A DNA stretch of 49,885 nt from the NCBI GenBank assembly GCA_031551255.1, contig JAVBNW010000006.1:1-49885 (forward strand), given 5' to 3'. The translations under genes and the position numbers were made by a program. Origin of the DNA: JAVBNW01 sp031551255 (GTDB taxonomy: Bacteria > Bacillota > Clostridia > Christensenellales > UBA1750). The notes under the pieces are model-generated. The model ran no database searches, had not been told where the DNA came from, and saw only the letters and a program-made list of their open reading frames with translations. How positions within the stretch are numbered: the stretch's first letter is position 1; the number at the start of each line of letters is the position of its first letter. Positions 7,742 through 14,465 of this stretch are shown here, one piece after another.

Positions 7742-7915
7742 TATCCGCAAGACAGGCTCTACCAGGAGAGCGCGTTTTTAGCGTACTACTTGCACTGGCA
7801 GCACGATCACATCATGGAACTGAGCCATAGGGATCGCCGCAAGTGGTGCCAGGAAGTGTCGCGCATCAACTCCGAACTTTCCGGAGAGCCGGAGAACGTC
7901 TTTGCGAAATTCTAG
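7718..7915 (+). CDS. DUF6760-like small CIS protein, probably made as a -1 frameshift extension
   Basis: The recognisable domain reads YPQDRLYQESAFLAYYLHW, then IMELSHRDRRKWCQEVSRIN, and ends FAKF before TAG. This matches the short DUF6760-type ORF that follows the assembly protein in CIS loci (recognised from memory). No ATG, GTG or TTG lies close to the domain start. The nearest is a GTG at 7676, 54 nt into the preceding gene's overlap and adding unrelated sequence; the only codon with SD spacing (GGAGG 7721-7725) is an ATA at 7733. Expression by -1 frameshifting from the preceding gene is therefore the best explanation. Coordinates start at the first -1-frame codon after the slippery site. 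Confidence 0.7.
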   Translation, partial: YGGGGITAYPQDRLYQESAFLAYYLHWQHDHIMELSHRDRRKWCQEVSRINSELSGEPENVFAKF

Positions 7916-7970
7916 GTAAGCCTCTACGGCAAAAGGGGCCGCAAAGATACGCGACGGCTCATAGGCGCTT

Positions 7971-7979
7971 TGTTACAAT
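7971..7979 (+). promoter_or_regulatory. Candidate extended -10 promoter upstream of the second tube gene
   Basis: TGTTACAAT (TG 7971-7972, TACAAT 7974-7979) fits an extended -10 element. The surrounding 11-mer TTGTTACAATG occurs again at 33725-33735 before the second AAA+ ATPase. A partial -35 (GCGACG, 7951-7956) is 17 bp upstream. It sits in the 84-bp gap before the tube-2 gene, the first larger gap after the tube-gene hairpin. Confidence 0.35.
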
Positions 7980-7999
7980 GCAAATGAGGGGGTGCGGGT

Positions 8000-8449
8000 A
8001 TGCCGGGGCTGGATTTGGTGACACATCGTTTCATGCCCAACCACCGGTTTATCGTTACGGTGGGCATATTGGTTTCCAGCTTTAGCTCCGTATCCAACAT
8101 AGAGAGCAGCATAGAGTTCGATACCGTACAGGAAGGCGGCGTCAACGATCACGTGCTTACGTGGCCAAAGCCCACGTCCCAGCAGCACCGGCTGGTGCTC
8201 GAGAAGGGGGCGGGCCGCTTCAACCCTCTGTTTGTCAACAACAAGGCACAGGTGGGGCGACAGTTTAAGGTGCCCGGTGTGATTGTCACGTTGGGAACGG
8301 ACGGCCTACCCACCGGTCGGATCTACACGTTTGAGAACCCGATGATCGTCCGCTGGGAGGCGACGAATCTGGACGCGATGAACGCCCAAGTGACGATCGA
8401 CCGCATGGAAATCGTGCACGACGGCCTGGAGATGATGGTATCCGTATGA
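8000..8449 (+). CDS. Second CIS tube protein (Afp5-like, tube initiator)
   Basis: 149 residues with the gp19-like tube fold pattern: HRFIVTVGILVSSFSSVSNI, SIEFDTVQEGGVNDHV, and a C-terminal YTFENPMIVRWEATNLDAM region typical of Afp5/Pvc5-type tube variants. In Afp and PVC particles the minor tube protein adapts the hexameric tube to the baseplate/spike. It has a GAGGGGGTG ribosome binding site and its stop overlaps the start of the collagen-like gene (ATGA at 8446). Confidence 0.87.
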   Translation: MPGLDLVTHRFMPNHRFIVTVGILVSSFSSVSNIESSIEFDTVQEGGVNDHVLTWPKPTSQQHRLVLEKGAGRFNPLFVNNKAQVGRQFKVPGVIVTLGTDGLPTGRIYTFENPMIVRWEATNLDAMNAQVTIDRMEIVHDGLEMMVSV

Positions 8450-11370
8450 GCATGCGCATAACCGCCCGCCCGCTTACCCACCCAAGAAGAATTGGGCGGG
8501 TGTGGTTGCCACCCTCGCCTTTGTGCGTGGGCGGGCAGGAAATGTGGATGCCTCTTTCGCTTGCCTATCTACAGCAGCGAGCTAATGGGCCCGGCGCAGG
8601 CAACGTGCAGGTGGTGCTCAACCTTTTGCTGGGCATGGTGCGCGCGCACGAAGGCGCACAAAACATATCTGCGCCTTCGCGCAAAACCGGGAGGGACGAT
8701 GCGTCTGCTCAGGCGGGCGCACTTGCACTGGGGACGCGCTGGATGCTGCGCGCGAGGGAATCGGTGACGCACTTGCTCCGCGAAATCGCCTCTCGCCGTC
8801 CGGAACAGGCTGCGCGGCTTGCGGAACTTGCGCGCGAGGTATTTTTTGCGCAGACGGAGCAAAATTTCTTATCAAAAAAACAGACGAAAGTCGGTGAATT
8901 TATCTCCGGCGCGCCGACAGATGCTGCGGAACCGATGCGGGAACTGCGAATCCGCATCGAGCGCATGGTTGAGCGAGAAGCCGCGCAAAGCGCGGCGCGA
9001 GCGACGATTTACGATCCCTTGGATCCACACAGTGCCCTTGTCAATCAACAGAATGCGGTCGGTATTGTGCACCCGACAGCGACGTTTTCGCCGCTGACCA
9101 TCTTACACCGGCATATGGGAGCAGCGGAGCGCATGCTCGCCCTCTCTGGAGGAAGTGCGTATGGTGGCGAAGGCGGTTTTATGCAAACGCAAGCGGGCGC
9201 TTTGGCCGATGCGCAGCGGCAAGCCATACCGCTGTGGGAAGGCGCGCGGGATGCGCTTCGCCATCGAAGCGGGGATGCCGCCTTTGCGGCCCGGCCGGAA
9301 GAAACCGGCGCTGCCGGAGCGGAAACTCGGCGTGCGCAGGATGCCCGTGCTGGGCGCGAAGCTTTAGCTGCGGAGGGCACAAGCGCGGCGGTGCAATCCA
9401 TCAAAGGCCGGCTTGCGCAGCCGCTTATAGCGCAGGCGTTTATAAAGCCCGGCGCGCGCTGGGCGCGGTTTGCCTACGCCCTTGAAGCCACCAAGGGTCT
9501 AGACGGTATGAATGGCCTAAACGGTGTGCGCGGAACCGATGGGATGCGCAGGGCGGATGGCTACACTCACCAGAGTCTCGCTTTTCGCACTGCGTATGAC
9601 TCGCGCTTGGATATAGGCTCGCCTGCCGGCGTCGGTTCTCCAAACCGCGATGGAGTGCGGGAGCGTTCTTTTGCGCGGGGAGGGCGAGGCGAACAGGGGC
9701 GCGCAGGTGCGGCAGGCGCTGCGGGAGAGCAGGGAAAGCCCGGCGAAGACGCTCCGCGCCGTACACAGGCGAGGATGCCGAGCGCCCTCCCCACACGAGA
9801 GGCGCAGCAGCGCGCTATGCGGGGCGAAAGCGGTTTATCCGGGGCTTTAGGCGCGATGGGGATACAGGGAAGGCCGGGCGAGGATATCCGGCTTCAGGCG
9901 GCAACGGCACAAGCGGCACAGCGGCGCACCGCGTCGGGAGAAGACGGCTTACCCGGAGCCGCAGGCGCGCCGGGCGTGGCGGGCGCCTTCGGCCCGGCGG
10001 GAATCGCCGGATCATTAGGGTGGTTGGGGCGTGCAGGGGCTTCCGGTTCGGTCGGCATGCCGGGCGACACTTTTTACCGCTTTGCCTGGGAAGGCGTGCC
10101 CATTTTTCAGGTTCTCCGGCTTCATCATAGGCTATGGAACGCGCCCGGCCCTGTAGATATGGGTAGCGCTCGCAACCTATCGGAAACCGGCCGTGCGGGG
10201 CGGCGTGCTCGCGAAAATACAATCCGCAACCGGTATGAAACGGGCGGCGTGGGTCGATTGAGCGTCATGGCCGGCGCGCGCGGGGCGAACGGATGGCGCG
10301 GCGTGGACGGGGCCGCGGGCATGGATGGTGCGCTAGGCGCGGCGACCGGTTTTGTTTACAGAGTTGGCAGGGCTGCTCAGGGCACGGATGGAAGGCCCGG
10401 CACGATAGGCCTACCCGGTTCGGCGGGGCCTGGAGGATTGCAAGGCCGCGATGCGCGCAGCGCGGATATCGCTATGATGGGGGAGCGCCTGCCGCTGTCG
10501 TCTTGGGGCGGCATGCCGCCGCTGCACGCGGCGCGGCTGTGGGGGGCGAGCCAACTGCGTTCCTACGGGGGCGCAGGGCGCGATGGAGTGCCCGGCCCTT
10601 TGGGAGCGCCGGGTTCTGTAGGGTCGGCAGGCCTTATGGGCGCGGAGGGCGGACCGGGGAGGCGCACGCTATCCGTAGCGCCGGGGGCTTCCGGTTTTCC
10701 GGGGATTGCGCAAGCGGGCGAAGGCGGCGCTTCGGGGTCGCGTGTCGAAGCTCGATACGGCATGGCGCCGCTGAATGGGCCGCGTGCTTCCGGGGCGGAA
10801 CGTTCGCCCGCGCCTGCGATGGTTTCCTATGTTCCCCTAACCGGGCTTCGCCTCCTTGTCGCGCCGGCACGCGGCGGCATCGGGCCTGCGGCGAATGATA
10901 TTCTAGGCATGCGCGCGCCGGCAGGGCCCGGCGATGCTGCGCTAAGCGCGCAAGGCCTTGTGGCAAGAAGATCCTTACAAATGGGTTCTTTTGCAGCCAT
11001 ACGTTCCGGCCGAAGCGCAGGGGATACCGCAGGCGAGGGGGAGAGTGTGCCGCGTTCCCAACGGGCTCAGGGCATTGCGCAGGAGCCTCCACCGGCGCTG
11101 AAACACCGCCTGGACGTCCGTGCGACGCAACCTTCGCACACTCCGGCTTCGCCCTTCGCATCGCCGGAGCCGGAAATTCGTACGATTCGCCAGCAGCCCA
11201 AGGCCGTGCCGCTTCCCTCTTCCGCGCAAGAGGCGCTTACCGCGGCGGCGCGGGGCGGCCAGGCGCTTCCCCAGGCCGACGATGCGACGGTAGACCGCCT
11301 GGTGGGCCGGGTTGTGGAGAAGGTACAAAAAGAAATGAAGCGCGAGCGCATGCGCATGGGAATCTGGTAG
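8446..11370 (+). CDS. Collagen-like (Gly-X-Y) CIS-locus protein, Afp6 position
   Basis: 974 residues, translationally coupled to the tube-2 gene. From about residue 351 to 760 there are roughly eight blocks of Gly-X-Y triplets separated by Ala/Arg-rich or aromatic insertions. The longest, 498-541, has 14 uninterrupted triplets including GLP, GAP, GPA and GMP; others include GLD GMN GLN GVR GTD and GRD GVP GPL GAP GSV. Such blocks can form collagen triple helices, as in phage and bacterial surface fibres. The first 340 residues are Ala/Arg/Glu-rich and probably helical. The last 30 residues (DRLVGRVVEKVQKEM then KRERMRMG) resemble the short C-terminal helix of proteins found between tube and LysM genes in other CIS loci. 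Possible roles are trimeric fibre or baseplate decoration. No signal peptide. Confidence 0.75.
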   Translation: MSMRITARPLTHPRRIGRVWLPPSPLCVGGQEMWMPLSLAYLQQRANGPGAGNVQVVLNLLLGMVRAHEGAQNISAPSRKTGRDDASAQAGALALGTRWMLRARESVTHLLREIASRRPEQAARLAELAREVFFAQTEQNFLSKKQTKVGEFISGAPTDAAEPMRELRIRIERMVEREAAQSAARATIYDPLDPHSALVNQQNAVGIVHPTATFSPLTILHRHMGAAERMLALSGGSAYGGEGGFMQTQAGALADAQRQAIPLWEGARDALRHRSGDAAFAARPEETGAAGAETRRAQDARAGREALAAEGTSAAVQSIKGRLAQPLIAQAFIKPGARWARFAYALEATKGLDGMNGLNGVRGTDGMRRADGYTHQSLAFRTAYDSRLDIGSPAGVGSPNRDGVRERSFARGGRGEQGRAGAAGAAGEQGKPGEDAPRRTQARMPSALPTREAQQRAMRGESGLSGALGAMGIQGRPGEDIRLQAATAQAAQRRTASGEDGLPGAAGAPGVAGAFGPAGIAGSLGWLGRAGASGSVGMPGDTFYRFAWEGVPIFQVLRLHHRLWNAPGPVDMGSARNLSETGRAGRRARENTIRNRYETGGVGRLSVMAGARGANGWRGVDGAAGMDGALGAATGFVYRVGRAAQGTDGRPGTIGLPGSAGPGGLQGRDARSADIAMMGERLPLSSWGGMPPLHAARLWGASQLRSYGGAGRDGVPGPLGAPGSVGSAGLMGAEGGPGRRTLSVAPGASGFPGIAQAGEGGASGSRVEARYGMAPLNGPRASGAERSPAPAMVSYVPLTGLRLLVAPARGGIGPAANDILGMRAPAGPGDAALSAQGLVARRSLQMGSFAAIRSGRSAGDTAGEGESVPRSQRAQGIAQEPPPALKHRLDVRATQPSHTPASPFASPEPEIRTIRQQPKAVPLPSSAQEALTAAARGGQALPQADDATVDRLVGRVVEKVQKEMKRERMRMGIW

Positions 11371-11385
11371 AAGGGGGCAGGGAAA

Positions 11386-12066
11386 ATGGCGCTTGAAAAG
11401 GCCCTGTTTAAGATCTATAAAACCGAAAACACCAGTTCCGCCGAAACGGTGGAGGTGCTGTTTAACCCCTCGGAATATCAGATCGCCTCCGCGGCGAGCT
11501 ATGCGTCCCACACGGTGCCGGGGCTGAACAACAACATCGTGCAGTTCGTATCCGGCCAAAACGACAGGCTGAGCCTTACGCTGCACCTGGATACCTATAC
11601 AAAGACGGCGGAGTCGCCCACGGCCATCGACTTTGGGCCTAAGAAAAAGCCGGAAAACGTGGGCATCTACGTCAAGAAAATCATGCAGATGCTCAACGTG
11701 GTCGGCGCGCTGCACGCGCCTCCCCGCGCGACGTTTGCGTGGGGAAAGCTCAAGTTTAACGGCGTGGTCGAATCCATCAACCATACCTATACGATGTTCA
11801 CCGAAGGCGGCATACCGGTGCGCGCGCGGCTGGATATCTCCATGAGGCAGGTCAGCGACAGCGGCAAGGACGAGCGCGTGACGCCGCTGGAGTCGCCCGA
11901 CCGCACCAAGCGCCGCGTGCTGATTAAAAATGCCCAGCTTTGGCAGATGGCCGCGACGGAATACGGAGACCCCGCCCTGTGGCGCGAGATCGCCCGCGCG
12001 AACAGCATCGACAACCCGCGCCGCCCGCCCGCCGGGCGCACGCTCACCGTGCCCGCGTTGGAGTAG
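11386..12066 (+). CDS. LysM-containing baseplate protein (Afp7/gp53-like)
   Basis: 226 residues. The N-terminal two thirds carry VEVLFNPSEYQIAS and SLTLHLDTYT, the pattern of Afp7/Pvc7 baseplate proteins that link tube and spike. The C-terminal 40 residues (about 185-225: LWQMAATEYGDPALWREIAR, then NSIDNPRRPPAG) form a LysM module. In CIS baseplates this LysM is structural rather than a cell-wall binder. AAGGGGGCAGGG precedes the ATG; spacing to the collagen-like gene is 15 bp. Confidence 0.9.
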   Translation: MALEKALFKIYKTENTSSAETVEVLFNPSEYQIASAASYASHTVPGLNNNIVQFVSGQNDRLSLTLHLDTYTKTAESPTAIDFGPKKKPENVGIYVKKIMQMLNVVGALHAPPRATFAWGKLKFNGVVESINHTYTMFTEGGIPVRARLDISMRQVSDSGKDERVTPLESPDRTKRRVLIKNAQLWQMAATEYGDPALWREIARANSIDNPRRPPAGRTLTVPALE

Positions 12067-12126
12067 AGCCCTTTCTAGCCCGGGCCGTCGGCGTGCGGCC
12101 AACCATCATGCAAGGAGGCGAGTGGC

Positions 12127-13242
12127 TTGGCGTTTTTTAGCAGCGATCTTATGAGCGGCACGGGCTACGACTACGCCTCCGCCGCCAAGAAGCTGGAGGG
12201 CTTCCTCAAGCCCAACTGCCGCATTAAGGTAGGTACCCAGAAGAAGTTTGAAGACATTGTGCACGTAGGCGGCATCTTCGTGACCGACGTTCGGGTGGAT
12301 TTGCAAATCGAGGGCATGGCGGGCTGCGCCTCATTCGATGTGATCAACGCGTATGATCCCATCAAAGGCGCGTTTCGCTCCGACATCATAGGCGCGCTCA
12401 AGCTGGGGGAAGCGGTGGAAATCTCGCTCGGGTACGGCTCTGAGATGATGCTGGTGTTTGTCGGCTATATCAACTCCGTCTCCTCAAGCTTTGGGGGTTC
12501 TTCCATGCCCACGCTGCAGATCACCTGCATGGACTATTGCGGCATGATGCTCGAGAACGAGCGCAACGAGCAGCCCAAAGAAGCGGAGACATACGATCAG
12601 TTCATCCGCGATTACGTCAAGAAAAACTATTCCATGCTCAAGATCGGCACGGTGGACGGCGTGGGCGGGGTGACAAAATCCCCGGTGATGGAAAAGTGCA
12701 GCGATTATCAGATGTTTTCCTCCATGGCCGAGGAGATCGGCTTCGAGTTTTTCATCCTGCAGGACAAGGTATACTTTCGAAAGCCGTACCTGGTGACATC
12801 GCCGGTGACGACGCTTACGTGGGGGCAGAACATCATCTCGTTTTCGCGAGAGCTGAGCATGCGCACGTTCGTGGCGGAAATCGAGGTGCGCTCCTTTAAG
12901 CAGCAGGGCAACGAGCAGGTGTTCGTCGCGGTGGAATCCAGCACGAAGGGGAAGGAAGTTTCCTCCACCGCCAAGCCGATCCGCCGCGTGATTACCGATT
13001 ATTCCGCCAAGACGCAGCAAGACGTCGATGCGCGCGCCAAAGCGGAAATTCAAAAGATCGAGCGGCAGTCGCTGGGTGGCAACTGCACGTGCATCGGCTT
13101 TCCGCCGATCTGCCCGGGCAGGTTTGTAAAGCTTGACCGCCTCTCGGGCGAGCTCAACGGCAAGTACTACGTCATGTCCGTTTCCCACAGCTTCGGCGGA
13201 GGAGGGTTCACCACCTCGTTCCGCGTTGGGAGGAAAACATAA
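12127..13242 (+). CDS. Spike hub, gp27-like half of VgrG (Afp8 N-terminal equivalent)
   Basis: 371 residues from a TTG with AAGGAGGCGAG upstream. Sequences such as VTDVRVDLQIEGMAGCASFD, EISLGYGSEMMLVFVGYI and GKYYVMSVSHSFGGGGFTTS are typical of gp27-like hub proteins (phage late control D family). It forms the trimeric hub matching the hexameric tube to the spike. The gp5-like half is the next, separate gene, overlapping by one base (TAATG). In Afp8 and most VgrG proteins the two are fused. Confidence 0.9.
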   Translation: MAFFSSDLMSGTGYDYASAAKKLEGFLKPNCRIKVGTQKKFEDIVHVGGIFVTDVRVDLQIEGMAGCASFDVINAYDPIKGAFRSDIIGALKLGEAVEISLGYGSEMMLVFVGYINSVSSSFGGSSMPTLQITCMDYCGMMLENERNEQPKEAETYDQFIRDYVKKNYSMLKIGTVDGVGGVTKSPVMEKCSDYQMFSSMAEEIGFEFFILQDKVYFRKPYLVTSPVTTLTWGQNIISFSRELSMRTFVAEIEVRSFKQQGNEQVFVAVESSTKGKEVSSTAKPIRRVITDYSAKTQQDVDARAKAEIQKIERQSLGGNCTCIGFPPICPGRFVKLDRLSGELNGKYYVMSVSHSFGGGGFTTSFRVGRKT

Positions 13243-14009
13243 TGAGCGAATTCGGCTACCGCAGCGCCAACCGGAAGGACCCGCATATCAGCACGGGTTT
13301 GGCTGTGGGCGTCGTAACCGAAAACTATTCGGATGAGTTTCCCGGCATGGTGCGCGTGGACATTGCCACGCGGGAAAAGGGGCTGGGCGTGACGGATTGG
13401 GCCCGCGTGCTCACCACGTACGCCGGCGCCAAGCGCGGCGCGTACTGGATACCCGAGATTGGGGATTCCGTGCTCGTGGGCTATCTCGGCGGCGACCTTC
13501 GGTGCCCGGTGGTTTTGGGGGCGCTGTGGGATGGCGGGGATGCCCTGGTGCCCGATACGGCGAACGACAAGAACAACATCAAGCGCATCACCACCCGCGC
13601 GGGCAACGAGGTCGTGTTCTCCGACGAGGACGGCAAGGAAAAGATTACCATACATACGAAAGCCGAGCTTACGGTGGAGCTTGACGACGAGCAGCAGAGC
13701 ATCGGCATTCGGGATAAGGATAAAAAGAACAAGCTGCTCATCTCGAAAAAGGAAGGCTCCATCCAGATGGAGGCGGAAAAGAAGCTATCGATTAAGTGCG
13801 GCAAGTGCTCCATCGAAATGGACGGGCAGGGGGGCAGCCTCACGGTCAAGGGCGACAGCGTAAGCGTGGAGGCGACGCAGAGCCTCAAGCAAAAGGGGCA
13901 GACCGCCAACATCGAGGGGAGTCAGATGACCATCAAGGCGCAATCCGTGCTCAATGTACAATCCTCCGGCCCCGCCAACATCAAAGGGGCGATGGTGAAG
14001 ATCAACTAA
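13242..14009 (+). CDS. Spike OB-fold and beta-helix, gp5-like half of VgrG (baseplate V family)
   Basis: 255 residues. Residues about 18-110 form the gp5-type OB domain (GLAVGVVTENYSDEFPGMVR, GAYWIPEIGDSVLVGYLGGD). The C-terminal half is a repetitive beta-rich stretch (KKLSIKCGKCSIEMDG, TVKGDSVSVEATQSLKQKG, SQMTIKAQSVLNVQSSG) forming the triangular spike helix on which the PAAR tip sits. There is no lysozyme domain. Two Cys (SIKCGKCSI) fall within the helix, which is unusual but could be incidental. Confidence 0.9.
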   Translation: MSEFGYRSANRKDPHISTGLAVGVVTENYSDEFPGMVRVDIATREKGLGVTDWARVLTTYAGAKRGAYWIPEIGDSVLVGYLGGDLRCPVVLGALWDGGDALVPDTANDKNNIKRITTRAGNEVVFSDEDGKEKITIHTKAELTVELDDEQQSIGIRDKDKKNKLLISKKEGSIQMEAEKKLSIKCGKCSIEMDGQGGSLTVKGDSVSVEATQSLKQKGQTANIEGSQMTIKAQSVLNVQSSGPANIKGAMVKIN

Positions 14010-14027
14010 CGCGGAAGCGCCGGCGGT

Positions 14028-14462
14028 ATGAAGGGCTTTGGCAAGGGGGCGAGCGTGTTGGATTACAAAGATTTTCTGGGGCGCGGGTGGAGCTTTCCGG
14101 TGGCGGTCGACGCCGTAACGGGGCGCATCCGTACGGTGGAATATGAAGAGGACATTGCCCAGGCGGTGCGCCTGATCCTGCTGACGCAAAAGGGGGAGCG
14201 CGTGATGCGTCCGGACTTTGGCTGCGATGCGGGGTGCTACGCCTTCCACGAGCTTAGCGCGACGACGCTTACCCTCATCGAGGAGGATGTGCGCGAGGCG
14301 CTCATCATGAACGAGCAGCGCATCACCGATATCCAGGTACAGGCTGAGGCCGAGGATATCTTTTCCGGCAAGCTGCTCATGCACATTTCCTATACCGTGC
14401 GCGTGACAAACAGCCCGTACAACCTTGTGTATCCGTACTATCTTAACGAAGGGATGGGATAA
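14028..14462 (+). CDS. Baseplate wedge protein, gp25-like (Afp9)
   Basis: 144 residues with the gp25/GPW signature: VEYEEDIAQAVRLILLTQKG, then ERVMRPDFGCDAGCYAFHE (the RPdFG motif is diagnostic), and a C-terminal VRVTNSPYNLVYPYYLNEG. Structural component of the baseplate wedge that nucleates the sheath. The ATG at 14028 has no clear SD. A TTG at 14058 (giving LDYKDFLGRGW) has AAGGGGGCG a few bases upstream and gives the more usual family N-terminus, so the protein may be ten residues shorter. Confidence 0.88.
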   Translation: MKGFGKGASVLDYKDFLGRGWSFPVAVDAVTGRIRTVEYEEDIAQAVRLILLTQKGERVMRPDFGCDAGCYAFHELSATTLTLIEEDVREALIMNEQRITDIQVQAEAEDIFSGKLLMHISYTVRVTNSPYNLVYPYYLNEGMG

Positions 14463-14465
14463 GCC

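Noticed and set aside
12127..14009. Frameshift that broke a single VgrG into two genes
   Set aside because: The upstream gene ends with a complete gp27-like domain, the downstream one has its own ATG in a one-base overlap, and both are intact domains; natural split genes, not a broken one.
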